The position numbers were made by a program, and so were the translations under genes. 64,000 nt of DNA from Qipengyuania sp. SS22. GTDB taxonomy: Bacteria > Pseudomonadota > Alphaproteobacteria > Sphingomonadales > Sphingomonadaceae. The notes under the pieces were generated by a model, which was not told where the DNA came from, did not search any database, and worked only from the letters and a program-made list of their open reading frames with translations. The DNA lies in the NCBI RefSeq assembly GCF_025736935.1, contig NZ_CP107048.1, forward strand, positions 2,307,501 through 2,371,500, in the 5' to 3' direction. Within the stretch, counting starts at the first letter, position 1, and each line of letters begins with the position of its first letter. Positions 18,725-29,089 of the stretch are shown here, one piece after another.

Positions 18725-20161
18725 TTAGCGGGGCAGCTCGCTTGCGCCCATCAGCGCCTTGTCGACCGCGCGGGCGCATTGCCGGCCCTCGCGGATCGCC
18801 CAGACCACCAGGCTCTGCCCGCGCCGCATATCGCCGCAGGAGAACACATTGGCCTCGCTGGTGAGATACCATTCGGTATCCGCGGCGACATTGCCGCGCC
18901 CGTCGAGATCGACGCCTGCACGGTCGAGCAAGCCGCGCCGCTTGGGTCCGGTGAAGCCCATCGCGAGCAGGATGAGATCGGCCTTGAGCGTGAATTCACT
19001 GCCCGCGACTTCCTGCATGCGGCCGTCTTTCCATTCGACGCGAACGCATTCGAGGCCGGCGACATCGCCATTGTCCTCGACCACGCGCTTGGTCAGCACC
19101 GCCCAGTCGCGGTCGACGCCTTCTTCGTGGCTAGACGAGGTGCGCAGCTTGAGCGGCCAGTCGGGCCAGGTCAGCGCCTTGTCTTCCTTCTCCGGCGGCT
19201 TGGGCATGATCTCGAGCTGGGTCACGCTGGCGGCGTGCTGGCGGTTGCTGGTACCCACACAGTCGCTGCCGGTGTCGCCGCCGCCGATCACGATGACGTG
19301 CTTGCCCGTGGCGGTGAGTGAGCCGCGCGGCGCGGCGCGCACTTCGTCGTCGCCCGCATTGCGCTTGTTCTGCTGGCTGAGGAATTCCATCGCCAGCCGC
19401 ACGCCGTTGAGCTCGCTGCCCGGAATGTCGAGCATGCGCGCTTCTTCGGCGCCGCCCGCCAGCACCACTGCGTCGAAATTTTCCTGCAGCGCCTGGAAGC
19501 TGACTTCGACCCCGACCTCGCTCGAGGTGCGGAACTGGACGCCCTCGGCCTCCATCTGCACCGCGCGGCGGTTGATGAGGTGCTTTTCCATTTTGAAGTC
19601 GGGAATGCCGTAGCGCAGCAAGCCGCCGATCCGGTCGCTCTTCTCGAACACGGTGACCGCATGGCCCGCGCGCGCGAGCTGCTGTGCGCAGGCAAGGCCC
19701 GCCGGACCGCTGCCGACCACCGCGACCGATTTCCCGCTGCGCCGCTCGGGCAGTTCGGGTTTGACCCAGCCTTCGTCGAAGCCGCGGTCGATGATCGCGC
19801 ATTCGATGCTTTTGATCGCTACCGGCGAATCGACGATGTTGAGCGTGCAGGCCGCCTCGCACGGGGCGGGGCACACGCGGCCGGTGAACTCGGGGAAATT
19901 GTTGGTCGAATGCAGGACTTCGAGCGCGCTTTTCCAGTCGTCTTCATAGACGAGGTGGTTCCAGTCCGGGATCAGATTGTTCACCGGACAGCCGTTGTGA
20001 CAATAGGGAATGCCGCAATTCATGCAGCGCGCGGCCTGCTGGCGCAGCTCCTCGTCCGTTAGCGGGAGCGTGAACTCCTTGTAGTTCGTCAGCCGCTCCT
20101 GCGGCTCGACATAAGTGCGCTCGAGCCGATCGTATTCGAGAAAGCCGGTTTCCTTGCCCAT
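18725..20161 (-). CDS. gltD: Glutamate synthase small subunit
   Basis: A 478-residue NADPH-dependent GOGAT beta subunit that supplies electrons to GltB. The N-terminal cysteine-rich region [17 protein letters not shown] and [12 protein letters not shown] binds the iron-sulfur clusters. The FAD-binding [17 protein letters not shown] and NADPH-binding [12 protein letters not shown] motifs follow. It lies 5 nt after the gltB stop, so the pair is an operon. Confidence 0.97.
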   Translation of the reverse strand: MGKETGFLEYDRLERTYVEPQERLTNYKEFTLPLTDEELRQQAARCMNCGIPYCHNGCPVNNLIPDWNHLVYEDDWKSALEVLHSTNNFPEFTGRVCPAPCEAACTLNIVDSPVAIKSIECAIIDRGFDEGWVKPELPERRSGKSVAVVGSGPAGLACAQQLARAGHAVTVFEKSDRIGGLLRYGIPDFKMEKHLINRRAVQMEAEGVQFRTSSEVGVEVSFQALQENFDAVVLAGGAEEARMLDIPGSELNGVRLAMEFLSQQNKRNAGDDEVRAAPRGSLTATGKHVIVIGGGDTGSDCVGTSNRQHAASVTQLEIMPKPPEKEDKALTWPDWPLKLRTSSSHEEGVDRDWAVLTKRVVEDNGDVAGLECVRVEWKDGRMQEVAGSEFTLKADLILLAMGFTGPKRRGLLDRAGVDLDGRGNVAADTEWYLTSEANVFSCGDMRRGQSLVVWAIREGRQCARAVDKALMGASELPR

Positions 20162-20166
20162 GACCC

Positions 20167-23100
20167 TTACTCCGCCGCTTCCATTGCGGCCTGTTCGCGT
20201 TCGTCTTCGAGTGCCTTGAGCGCGCGCCGGTAATCGCGCGGCATCACCTTGCGGAAATTGCCGAGTTCGTTCGTCCAGTCGTCGAGCAATGCCTTGGCCT
20301 TGGCCGAGCCGGTGTGCAGCAAGTGCCGCTCGACCAGGACCTTGAGCCGTTCGGCGTCATGGTAGAGCGGGTCGCCCATGCCGCAATTCTCGACCGAGAC
20401 GGGGCGCTGCTGCGGGCTACCCCAGCTGCGTTCGGCACCCGCGCCATCGCCCGGCTGGACGTCGACCACATCGACCTGCGCCGGATTACACAGCGCTTCG
20501 AAGCTGCTGTCGGGATCGTAGACATAGGCGATCCCGCCGCTCATCCCGGCGGCGAAATTGCGGCCCGTGGGGCCGAGCACGCAGACGACCCCGCCGGTCA
20601 TATATTCGCAGCCATGATCGCCCGTGCCTTCGACCACGGCGACCGCACCCGAATTGCGCACGGCGAAGCGTTCGCCCGCGACGCCTTCGAAATAGGCCTC
20701 GCCCGCGATCGCGCCATACAGCACGGTGTTGCCGACGATGATGTTTTCGCCCGGCGCCCGCGGCGCGTCTTCGGGCTGGCGGACGATGATCCGGCCGCCC
20801 GACAGGCCCTTGCCGACATAGTCATTGGCATCGCCGGTCAGGCTGATCGCGACGCCATGCGCAAGCCAGGCGCCGAAGCTCTGCCCGGCAACCCCGGTGA
20901 AATCGATCCTGATCGTGTCGGGCTGGAGCCCGGCATGGCCATACGCCTCGGCAATGCGGCCCGACAGCATGGCGCCGACGGTGCGGTTCACATTGCGGAT
21001 TGTGCGCGTCAGCTGGACCGCCTGGCCACTTTCTATCGCGGGCTTGCAGGCCTCGAGCAGCTCGACGTCGAGCGCCGCGGCAAGCCCGTGATCCTGCTGC
21101 TCGGTGTGATGCAGCGCCTTGCCCTCAGGAGCAGGTACGGCGTGGAGGATGCGCTTGAGATCGACCCCATGCGCCTTCCAGTGGCGTTCAACCCGCCGCA
21201 TGTCGACGCGATCGACGCGGCCGATCATTTCCTCGACCGTGCGGAAGCCCATTTCGGCCATCAGCACGCGCAATTCCTCGGCGACGAAGAAGAAGTAGTT
21301 GATGACGTGTTCGGGCGTGCCGGTGAACCGCTTGCGCAGTACCGGGTCCTGCGTGGCGACCCCGACCGGGCAGGTGTTGAGATGGCACTTGCGCATCATG
21401 ATGCAGCCCGCCGCGATCAGCGGGGCGGTGGCAAAGCCGAACTCGTCCGCGCCGAGCAGCGCGCCGATCGCGACGTCGCGACCGGTGCGCAATCCGCCGT
21501 CGACCTGCACCGCGATACGGCTGCGCAAATCGTTGAGCAGCAGCGTCTGCTGCGTTTCGGCGAGGCCGATTTCCCACGGGCTGCCCGCATGGGTCAGGCT
21601 GGTCAGCGGGCTTGCACCCGTACCGCCGTCATAGCCCGAAATGGTGACATGGTCGGCCTTGGACTTCGACACGCCCGCCGCGACTGTGCCGACGCCGACT
21701 TCGGACACCAGCTTGACCGAAATGCGCGCCTTGGGCTGCACGTTCTTCAGATCGTGGATCAGCTGCGCGAGATCTTCGATTGAGTAGATATCGTGATGCG
21801 GCGGGGGCGAGATCAGGCCGACGCCGGGCGTCGCATGGCGCACCGCGCCGATCCGCTTGTCGACCTTGTGGCCGGGCAGCTGGCCGCCCTCGCCGGGCTT
21901 CGCGCCCTGCGCCATCTTGATCTGGATATCGTCCGAATTGACCAGATATTCGGTAGTGACGCCGAACCGGCCGCTGGCGACCTGCTTGATCCGGCTGCGC
22001 ATCGAATCGCCATTGTCGAGCGGGCGGAAGCGTTCTGGCTCCTCGCCGCCTTCGCCGGTGTTCGAGCGACCGCCGAGCCGGTTCATCGCAATTGCGAGCG
22101 TCGAATGCGCCTCGTGGCTGATCGAGCCGAAGCTCATCGCGCCGGTGCTGAAGCGTTTGACGATCTCGACCGCCGGTTCGACTTCGTCGAGGCTCAGCGG
22201 CTGTTCGGCAGGCGTCAGTTCCATCAGCCCGCGGATGGTCAGCAGGCGTTCGCTCTGTTCGTTGATCGAACGCGCGAACTCCTCGTAATTCTTCACATCG
22301 TTACCGCGGACCGCGTGTTGCAATTGCGCGACCGATTGGGGGGTCCAGGCATGCGCTTCGCCGCGCAGGCGGTATTGGTAGATCCCGCCGGCATCGAGCA
22401 TGCCCTTGTAGAGCGGGTTATCGCCATAAGCCTGCCCGTGACGCTGCACTGCCTCTGCGGCGACTTCGGCCAGACCGATGCCCTCGATGGTCGTCGCGGT
22501 GCCGGTGAAATAGGTATCGATGAAGGTGGAGTTGAGCCCGACCGCGTCGAAGATCTGCGCGCCGCAATAGGACTGGTAGGTCGAGATGCCCATCTTGGAC
22601 ATGACCTTGAGAATGCCCTTGCCGACTGCCTTGACGTAGTTCTGGCGGACGTCCGCCGGATCATGATCGGGGAACCGCCGCGCGCGCAAATCTTCCAGCG
22701 TCTCGAACGCGACATAGGGGTTGATCCCCTCGGCGCCGTAGCCTGCGAGCGCGCAGAAATGATGCACTTCGCGCGCTTCGCCGGTCTCGATCACGAGCCC
22801 GGTCTGCATCCGCAGCCCCTGGCGCACCAGCTGGTGATGCACTGCGGCGGTCGCCAGCAGCGCGGGCATGGGAATGCGGTCCGGGCCCTGGCCGCGATCG
22901 GACAGGATTAGGATGTTGGCATCGCCCAGCACCGCTTCGGTCGCCGCCCAGCACATTTCCTTGAGCGCCATGGCGAGGCCCTCGGCGCCGTTCGAGGCAT
23001 CCCAGGTGATATCGATCGTGGCGGTGCGGAAGGCGCCGTCCAGCGCGGCTTCGACCGAACGGATCTTCGCCAGACCTTCATTGGTCAGGATCGGCTGGCT

Positions 23101-24822
23101 GACTTCGAGCCGCTTGTGCGTGCCCGCATCGCGGCCGAGCAGATTGGGCCGCGGGCCGATCATCGACAGCAGGCTCATCACCAATTCCTCGCGGATCGGG
23201 TCGATCGGCGGGTTGGTGACCTGTGCGAAGTTCTGCTTGAAATAATCGTAGAGCAGGCGGCTGCGGTCGGACAGCACGGCAATCGGCGTGTCGGTCCCCA
23301 TCGAACCGATCGGGTCCTCGCCTCCCTGCGCCATCGGCTCGAGGAAGCGGCCGATATCTTCCTGCGTATAGCCGAAGGCCTGCTGGCGTTCGAGCAGGCT
23401 GGTGGTCGCAGTGGGGATCTCGCTCAGCTCGGGTTCGATCCGGTCGAGGTCCTTGAGCTTGTACTGCGCTGTCTCGAGCCATTTTTCATAAGGCGCGGCA
23501 TTGGCCAGTTCGGTCTTGAGCTCCTCGTCCTCGACGATACGGCCCTGTTCGAGATCGATCAGCAACATGCGGCCCGGCTGGAGCCGCCATTTGCGTGTGA
23601 TATCGGCATCGTCGAACGGCAACACGCCGCTTTCCGATGCGAGCACCACGAGATCGTCCTTGGTCGTGCACCAGCGCGCAGGGCGCAGGCCGTTGCGATC
23701 GAGGCAGGCGCCAATCTGCTTGCCATCGGTGAAGCAGACCGCGGCGGGACCGTCCCAGGGCTCCATCAGTGCGGCGTGATATTCGTAGAATGCGCGCCGG
23801 GCCGGATCCATCAGCGGATTCTTGGCCCAGGCCTCGGGCATGAGCATCATCATGGCATGCGCGAGCGAATAGCCGCCCGCGACCAGCAGTTCGAGCGCAT
23901 TGTCGAGACAGGCCGTGTCCGACTGGCCGTGCGGGATCAGCGGCCACATCTTGTCGAGATCGGCGCCGAGCAGTTCGCTCTCCATCGTCCGGCGGCGCGC
24001 TTCCATCCAGTTCACATTGCCGCGAACCGTATTGATCTCGCCATTATGCGCCATGAAGCGATAGGGGTGCGCCAGCCGCCAGCTGGGGAAGGTATTGGTG
24101 CTGAACCGCTGGTGGACGAGGCCGAGCGCGGATACGCAATCGGGATCGCGCAGATCGTCGTAGAAACTGCCGACCTGGTTCGCCAGCAACAGGCCCTTGT
24201 AGACCACGGTGCGGCTGGAAAAGCTCGGGATATAGGCGGTCGATAGCCCGGGGATGCCGTGCTTCTGCTCGAGCGCGGCAAGCGGGTTGAGCGTCTGCTT
24301 GCGGATCACGACGAGCTTACGTTCGAACGCATCCTGGTCGGCGCAATCGGGGCCGCGTGCGATCACGCATTGGCGGATGACGGGCATCGAATCGACGACG
24401 GCCTTGCCGAGACCATCGAGCGTGGTCGGGACATCGCGCCAACCGACGACGCGCTGGCCTTCCTTCTCGGCGAACCGTTCGAGCTGGCGCTCGACGAATT
24501 CGCGCGCCTCGGTCGGCTGCGGAAGGAAGCACATGGCAACCGCATAATCACCCGCCTGCGGCAGGTCGTGGCCATGCTCGGCCGCCCATTTGCGTAACAG
24601 CGGGTCGGGCACCTGCAGCAGGATTCCCGCACCGTCGCCCAGCAGCGGATCGGCACCGACCGCACCGCGGTGGTCGAGATTGGCGAGGATCTCGAGTGCC
24701 TGCGTGACGATGGCATGGCTTTTCGCGCCCTTGATATGCGCGACCATGCCGACGCCGCAGGCATCGTGTTCGTTACGCGGATCGTAGAGACCCGTTACGG
24801 TTTGGGGCGGCGTGCGTCCCAT
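20167..24822 (-). CDS. gltB: Glutamate synthase large subunit
   Basis: This 1551-residue subunit converts glutamine and 2-oxoglutarate to two glutamates. The glutaminase nucleophile is Cys22 (DACGVG) after a short propeptide. FMN/3Fe-4S synthase-domain motifs include [14 protein letters not shown] and [21 protein letters not shown]. The C-terminal GXGXG beta-helix domain holds [21 protein letters not shown]. The start at 24822 has AAGGAGG about 11 nt upstream, whereas the longer frame start has none. Three GCAAAAT words in the leader may be operator sites. Confidence 0.97.
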   Translation of the reverse strand: MGRTPPQTVTGLYDPRNEHDACGVGMVAHIKGAKSHAIVTQALEILANLDHRGAVGADPLLGDGAGILLQVPDPLLRKWAAEHGHDLPQAGDYAVAMCFLPQPTEAREFVERQLERFAEKEGQRVVGWRDVPTTLDGLGKAVVDSMPVIRQCVIARGPDCADQDAFERKLVVIRKQTLNPLAALEQKHGIPGLSTAYIPSFSSRTVVYKGLLLANQVGSFYDDLRDPDCVSALGLVHQRFSTNTFPSWRLAHPYRFMAHNGEINTVRGNVNWMEARRRTMESELLGADLDKMWPLIPHGQSDTACLDNALELLVAGGYSLAHAMMMLMPEAWAKNPLMDPARRAFYEYHAALMEPWDGPAAVCFTDGKQIGACLDRNGLRPARWCTTKDDLVVLASESGVLPFDDADITRKWRLQPGRMLLIDLEQGRIVEDEELKTELANAAPYEKWLETAQYKLKDLDRIEPELSEIPTATTSLLERQQAFGYTQEDIGRFLEPMAQGGEDPIGSMGTDTPIAVLSDRSRLLYDYFKQNFAQVTNPPIDPIREELVMSLLSMIGPRPNLLGRDAGTHKRLEVSQPILTNEGLAKIRSVEAALDGAFRTATIDITWDASNGAEGLAMALKEMCWAATEAVLGDANILILSDRGQGPDRIPMPALLATAAVHHQLVRQGLRMQTGLVIETGEAREVHHFCALAGYGAEGINPYVAFETLEDLRARRFPDHDPADVRQNYVKAVGKGILKVMSKMGISTYQSYCGAQIFDAVGLNSTFIDTYFTGTATTIEGIGLAEVAAEAVQRHGQAYGDNPLYKGMLDAGGIYQYRLRGEAHAWTPQSVAQLQHAVRGNDVKNYEEFARSINEQSERLLTIRGLMELTPAEQPLSLDEVEPAVEIVKRFSTGAMSFGSISHEAHSTLAIAMNRLGGRSNTGEGGEEPERFRPLDNGDSMRSRIKQVASGRFGVTTEYLVNSDDIQIKMAQGAKPGEGGQLPGHKVDKRIGAVRHATPGVGLISPPPHHDIYSIEDLAQLIHDLKNVQPKARISVKLVSEVGVGTVAAGVSKSKADHVTISGYDGGTGASPLTSLTHAGSPWEIGLAETQQTLLLNDLRSRIAVQVDGGLRTGRDVAIGALLGADEFGFATAPLIAAGCIMMRKCHLNTCPVGVATQDPVLRKRFTGTPEHVINYFFFVAEELRVLMAEMGFRTVEEMIGRVDRVDMRRVERHWKAHGVDLKRILHAVPAPEGKALHHTEQQDHGLAAALDVELLEACKPAIESGQAVQLTRTIRNVNRTVGAMLSGRIAEAYGHAGLQPDTIRIDFTGVAGQSFGAWLAHGVAISLTGDANDYVGKGLSGGRIIVRQPEDAPRAPGENIIVGNTVLYGAIAGEAYFEGVAGERFAVRNSGAVAVVEGTGDHGCEYMTGGVVCVLGPTGRNFAAGMSGGIAYVYDPDSSFEALCNPAQVDVVDVQPGDGAGAERSWGSPQQRPVSVENCGMGDPLYHDAERLKVLVERHLLHTGSAKAKALLDDWTNELGNFRKVMPRDYRRALKALEDEREQAAMEAAE

Positions 24823-24916
24823 CAGCGATGCGTCCTCCTTCGTGCCCGCCCAACCGGCCTCGCATGGGGTGCGGGGCAGCCGGGAGCATGGTCGAGCGGT
24901 GCCCATCACGGCACCA

Positions 24917-24986
24917 GCAAAATTGCGCGAAGGATCGTAATGCCGACCGGATCGGGATTTTGCAACTGCGAGAAGCGAAGCAAAAT
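24917..24986. promoter_or_regulatory. Three GCAAAAT heptamers upstream of gltB
   Basis: GCAAAAT occurs at 24917-24923 and 24980-24986, and in inverted form (ATTTTGC) at 24957-24963. The two direct copies lie in a longer shared word, AGCAAAATT then one variable base then CGCG, spaced 63 bp (six helical turns). The copies at 24957 and 24980 form an inverted pair with a 16-nt spacer. In such GC-rich DNA these AT words stand out. A regulator site for gltBD is inferred. Confidence 0.4.
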
Positions 24987-25056
24987 TTCGCGGGAGCCAA
25001 GTTTTCCGCTTTATACGGCGCTTTAGCGAGGGCGCGGCGCGCGCCCGGTAGCCAGC

Positions 25057-26190
25057 TTAGTCGGGCTTGCCGACGCGACTGAGCTTGTCGAGCGCGCTGC
25101 GCAGTTCGGCCTGCGCGTCGTCGGATGTCTCGCCGGAATGCGATTCGGGCGCATCGCGCTCCGCCTCGCGGCGCAGGAAGGCGATGACCATATCCGAATC
25201 CTCCTGCTCTTCCGCGGACGGACCGGCCTGGAATGCCTTGAGGGCGTTGCCGAGGCGTTCGGTGAGCTTGTCGAGCGGCAGATCGCCCAGCGCTGCGGCT
25301 GGAGCCGGGCTTGGCGCGGGTTCGGGCGCGGGGGCTTCTTCAGCGGGTGCTGGGGGCGCTGGGGGTGCTGTCGGCGCGGGCTCGTCGAAGCCTTCTTCCT
25401 CGGATTCGTCGAAATTGCTTTCGTCCAAATTATCGAGTTCGCCGTTGGGATCGGCGATGGGATCGACATCGGCCACTTTCGGCCCGACGTTCTGCCACTC
25501 ATCCCACGAGTCCTCCCCGAATGCAGCCACCGGCTCCTCCCAATTGTCCGCGATCGGTGCTGGCGCGGTTTCGGCCTTGAACTTGTCGAAGACCGAGATT
25601 TCCATTTCGTTAGCATCCGCCGCTTCGGGTTCGGTCGGCCACTCGGGCGCCGTGTCGCTGTCGGCCTCCTCGTGCCACAATTGCATCAGCGCATTGTCGG
25701 GCTGCGGCGCGTCGGCGAGCAGCAGCTCTTCGTTGTCCGCTTCCTCGGGCGGGTCCTCGACCGGGCGGATGCCCTCTTCGGCCATATCCTCGCGCGGATT
25801 GAACAGACGACGCGGGCCGGTCTTGCGGAGCGGGGGCGCATCCTGCGCGCCGTCATCGTGCAGCCAGACACCGCCGGGTTCGTCCGCATGATCGGCATCG
25901 TCGTCATCCCCCATGGCCTCGTTGACGGCGGTCACGCGCATCGCGATCGCGAGGCCGATCAGCAGGCCCAGCACGGCAGCAACGGCGGACAGCACCAGAC
26001 GGCGCATTCCTGGATCGGCCAGCATGTCGGCGAGGCCGAGGCGCTCGGCCATCAGCAGGTGGACCGCTGCGGGCATGACGAAGAGGCCAAGCCCCAGCAG
26101 CAGCGCAAACCATGCGCCGACACCCCATTTGAAAGCAGGGTGGCTGCTGATCGGTGCAGAGTGCGTCGCGGCGTTCATCGGCGTGGTCAT
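25057..26190 (-). CDS. Two-TM membrane protein with long acidic Pro/Ala-rich tail
   Basis: A 377-residue protein of unknown function. Two transmembrane segments lie at about residues 24-46 and 64-85. A long, very acidic, low-complexity cytoplasmic or periplasmic region follows (about 100-300), including an Ala/Pro/Glu-rich stretch at about 275-305. The C-terminus (about 310-377) is more ordered: LDKLTERLGNALKAFQ and AELRSALDKLSRVGKPD. It begins 16 nt after the glycosyltransferase stop on the same strand, so they are probably co-transcribed. I do not recognise a named family. Confidence 0.7.
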   Translation of the reverse strand: MTTPMNAATHSAPISSHPAFKWGVGAWFALLLGLGLFVMPAAVHLLMAERLGLADMLADPGMRRLVLSAVAAVLGLLIGLAIAMRVTAVNEAMGDDDDADHADEPGGVWLHDDGAQDAPPLRKTGPRRLFNPREDMAEEGIRPVEDPPEEADNEELLLADAPQPDNALMQLWHEEADSDTAPEWPTEPEAADANEMEISVFDKFKAETAPAPIADNWEEPVAAFGEDSWDEWQNVGPKVADVDPIADPNGELDNLDESNFDESEEEGFDEPAPTAPPAPPAPAEEAPAPEPAPSPAPAAALGDLPLDKLTERLGNALKAFQAGPSAEEQEDSDMVIAFLRREAERDAPESHSGETSDDAQAELRSALDKLSRVGKPD

Positions 26191-26206
26191 ACTCGTTGCA
26201 TGCGGC

Positions 26207-27424
26207 TCAGACGACCGCGGAAGAATCACGGACTAGCAGATTCTGGTAAACGGCCCGATAACGATCAATGTTCCTAGCCCAATCATGGGCTTGCGCGACA
26301 TGGGCATGGCCCGCTTCGCGCATCGCCGGCCAGCGTTCGCGCGCGGCGATGAACCCCGCCAGCGCCTCGGCCATGGCGGCGGGATCGTCGGGCGGGAAAA
26401 GCAGGCCGGTGACGCCGTTTTCGATCAGTTCGCGGTGCCCGCCGACATCGCTCGCGGCGACGATGCGCCGCTGGGCCATGGCCTCGAGCGGCTTCAGCGG
26501 GGTGACCAGATCGGTCAGGCGCGAGCGTTTGCGTGGATAAGCGAGCACGTCGACCAGCGAGTAATAGCGCTCGACCTCGCCATGCGGGACGCGGCCGGTG
26601 AAGACGATCGCCTCGCTTGCGGGTGACGCCGCGGCCTGCGCGCGGAGGGCTTCGTCCATCGGCCCGCCGCCGACCAGCAGCAATTGCGCCCCCGGCTGGC
26701 GCTCGCGCAGCAGCGGTAACGTCGCGATCAGATCGCCCAGGCCCTCGTAATCATAAAAGCTGCCAATGAAGCCGATCACTGGTCCCGGCCCGATGCCGAG
26801 CGTCTCGGCCAAACCCGCATCGCGTGGCGGCGGATCGCCGAACAGCGTCAGATCCACCCCATTGGGAGCCAGCGCGATCTTGTCGCCATCGTGGCCGCGT
26901 GCGACCAGATCGCTGCGCAGCCCGGCGCAGATCGTGAAGACCGCATCGGCCTGCGCCACCACGCGGTTTTCGAGCGCGCGGGTGAGGTGGTATTTGAGCG
27001 ATCCCGCGCGTCCCGTGCCATTGCCGACCGCCGCATCTTCCCAGAAGGCGCGGATTTCATAGACGAAAGGAAGGCGTAGGCGGCGCGCGGCGCGCAGGCC
27101 GGCCATGCCGCAAAGGGCGGGCGAATGGGCGTGGATGATATCGGGGCGCCATTCGTGCGCGACTTGCTCGATCTGCTGGCGCAGCGCTTCGATTTCGCGC
27201 CATTCGCGCCAGACGGATGGACCCGAGGGCTGGCCGGGTGTGCGATGGAAGGTCAGCCCTTCGACCTCTTCCACCGGCGGTCCCTCGGCGAAATGGCGCG
27301 CGCCGGTAATGCCGCGCACCTCGACCCCGGCCCCCTGCAGGCTCTTGAGGATCGCGCGCGTGCGGAAGGTATAGCCGGAATGCAGCGGCAGCGAATGGTC
27401 GAGGATATGCAGCACGCGGGTCAT
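26207..27424 (-). CDS. Glycosyltransferase family 4, exosortase A (XrtA) system type
   Basis: A 405-residue GT-B glycosyltransferase. The N-terminus RVLHILDHSLPLHSGYTFRTRAIL and the middle VYEIRAFWEDAAV...GTGRAGSLKY are typical of the XrtA/PEP-CTERM-associated glycosyltransferase group (TIGR04063, from memory). The C-terminal donor site has PLKPLEAMAQ...ASDVGGHRELI. It probably adds a sugar during exopolysaccharide or glycoprotein assembly at the cytoplasmic face of the membrane. It is divergent from the O-ligase pair, which belongs to the same system. Confidence 0.88.
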   Translation of the reverse strand: MTRVLHILDHSLPLHSGYTFRTRAILKSLQGAGVEVRGITGARHFAEGPPVEEVEGLTFHRTPGQPSGPSVWREWREIEALRQQIEQVAHEWRPDIIHAHSPALCGMAGLRAARRLRLPFVYEIRAFWEDAAVGNGTGRAGSLKYHLTRALENRVVAQADAVFTICAGLRSDLVARGHDGDKIALAPNGVDLTLFGDPPPRDAGLAETLGIGPGPVIGFIGSFYDYEGLGDLIATLPLLRERQPGAQLLLVGGGPMDEALRAQAAASPASEAIVFTGRVPHGEVERYYSLVDVLAYPRKRSRLTDLVTPLKPLEAMAQRRIVAASDVGGHRELIENGVTGLLFPPDDPAAMAEALAGFIAARERWPAMREAGHAHVAQAHDWARNIDRYRAVYQNLLVRDSSAVV

Positions 27425-27504
27425 CAGTGGGCGCCTGTGTCACATTACGCTTAACGGCGCGTCAACCGCGAGGCATTAGGGACCGCTGCGGAGACCAAGC
27501 ACTC

Positions 27505-27687
27505 GTGATCGACTATTTCGCCCTCGCCCTGACGCATGCGCTGATCCTTATCGCGATCCTGCGCGTGTTCATGCGCGACGACCTCGACCGCGAAAACCCG
27601 CCGGGTGCCGAGCCCGAAGCGGCAAAACCGAACCGGCGCGAGGCACGGCGAGCGCGACGCGCAGGCGGGACGGCGCGCGATGCTTGA
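27505..27687 (+). CDS. Small single-TM protein upstream of the O-ligase
   Basis: A 60-residue protein starting at GTG: VIDYFALALTHALILIAILRVFMRDDLD, then a basic tail rich in Arg and Ala. One transmembrane helix is evident at about residues 4-23. It overlaps the start of the next gene by 8 nt, which indicates coupling to the O-ligase. The function is unknown. The upstream in-frame extension to 27427 is rejected because it has no hydrophobic or conserved content. Confidence 0.6.
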   Translation: MIDYFALALTHALILIAILRVFMRDDLDRENPPGAEPEAAKPNRREARRARRAGGTARDA

Positions 27688-29089
27688 CGCCGCGCTGTTC
27701 CTGTTCGTCATGGCGCTGTTCGCGCTCGGCCTGAGGCGCCCCTTCGTCTGGGTGCTGGCCTATCTCTATATCGATATCCTCGCCCCGCAGAAGATCGGCT
27801 GGACGCTGACGCCGATGCTGCCGATTTCCTTCATTGCCTTCATGCTCGCCTTCGCCGGCTGGGCGATTGCCGATGCGAAATCCGAGATTCGCTTTACGTT
27901 GCGGCAGGGCATCATGATCGCCTTTCTCGGATTGTGCTTCCTCACGCTGCAATGGGCCGATTTTCCCGAGGATGCGGCCTATAAATGGGAATGGGTCTGG
28001 CGCGCGCTGGTGTTTGCCATCTTCCTGCCCTTCACGCTGGTCACGCGATTGCGGCTGGAACTCGCCCTGCTGGTCGTCGCGCTGACGGCGGGAGCGATCA
28101 TCATTTCCTCCGGCCTCAAGACCGCACTCGGCGGCGGGGGTTATGGCAGCCTGTATTTCTTCGTGAACGACAATTCGAATATCTACGAGAGTTCGACGCT
28201 CTCCACGGTCGCGATCGGGCTGATCCCGATTATCTGGTGGTTCATGAACCATGGCCGGGTTTTCCCCCCCGATTGGCGCGTCAAGCTGTTCGGCTCGGCC
28301 TTCATCTTCTCCTGCCTGCTGATCCCGATCGGGACCGAAGCGCGCACCGGACTCGTGTGCATCGGCGTCCTCGCGCTTCTGCTGCTGCGCGATGTGAAGC
28401 GGCGGATGACCTTCATCGCCGGCGGCATCGCCATAGTGCTGATGGCGGCGCCTTTCCTGCCGACAAGCTATTACGAACGCATGGGACTGATCACCGGGCA
28501 CGAGCAGGACCAGTCGGCCTCGACCCGCCTCGCGGTATGGCAATGGACCTATGACTATGCGCTCGAGAACCCGCTCGGCGGCGGCTTCGATTCCTACCGC
28601 GGCAACAAGTTTGAATACCGCCTGCCGCAGGTCGAGGAAGACGGCAGCACGACTACGGTCGAATACAAGGACGTGGTCGACGAGGCGCGCGCCTTCCACT
28701 CGTCGATCTTCGAGGTGCTGGGCGAACAGGGGTGGATCGGCCTGTTCCTGTGGGTCTGGCTCCATGCCAGCGGGCTGTGGCAGATGGAAAAGCTGCGGCG
28801 GCGCTGGCGTGGGCGCGAGGGGGCGAGCTGGCAATCACCGTTGGCGAGCGCGCTGCAGATGACACAGATCATCGCGCTGGTCGGATCGCTGTTCCAGGGG
28901 ATCGCCTACCAGCCGGTGATCCTGCTGATCATCGCCCTGCAATGCGGGCTGTGGACCTATCTCAAGCACTGTGAGGAAGCGGCCGCCGAGCCGCGCTCCT
29001 CGCGCAGGCGCGCTGCCCACCGTTCGGAGCCCCAGCGCGCCACCAGCGCATCGAATGCGGCCCGTTCCGCCCCGCCGAGCGAGGCGTAA
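27680..29089 (+). CDS. Putative O-glycosylation ligase, exosortase A system-associated
   Basis: A 469-residue polytopic membrane protein of the Wzy/O-antigen-ligase type. N-terminal MLDAALFLFVMALFALGLRRP, FVWVLAYLYIDILAPQKIGW and the periplasmic loop LENPLGGGFDSYRGN match the XrtA-associated O-ligase family (TIGR03097, from memory). It would transfer glycan from a lipid carrier in the periplasm. The start at 27680 sits inside the end of the small-protein gene. The last 40 or so residues (rich in Arg, Ala and Ser) are antisense to the sulfatase C-terminus, so the tail may be a non-conserved read-on. Confidence 0.85.
   Translation: MLDAALFLFVMALFALGLRRPFVWVLAYLYIDILAPQKIGWTLTPMLPISFIAFMLAFAGWAIADAKSEIRFTLRQGIMIAFLGLCFLTLQWADFPEDAAYKWEWVWRALVFAIFLPFTLVTRLRLELALLVVALTAGAIIISSGLKTALGGGGYGSLYFFVNDNSNIYESSTLSTVAIGLIPIIWWFMNHGRVFPPDWRVKLFGSAFIFSCLLIPIGTEARTGLVCIGVLALLLLRDVKRRMTFIAGGIAIVLMAAPFLPTSYYERMGLITGHEQDQSASTRLAVWQWTYDYALENPLGGGFDSYRGNKFEYRLPQVEEDGSTTTVEYKDVVDEARAFHSSIFEVLGEQGWIGLFLWVWLHASGLWQMEKLRRRWRGREGASWQSPLASALQMTQIIALVGSLFQGIAYQPVILLIIALQCGLWTYLKHCEEAAAEPRSSRRRAAHRSEPQRATSASNAARSAPPSEA

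Noticed and set aside
27451..27465. TTAA-N7-TCAA between the glycosyltransferase and O-ligase genes as a CtrA site
   Set aside because: One mismatch in the second half-site, and such words are expected by chance in a 64-kb window.
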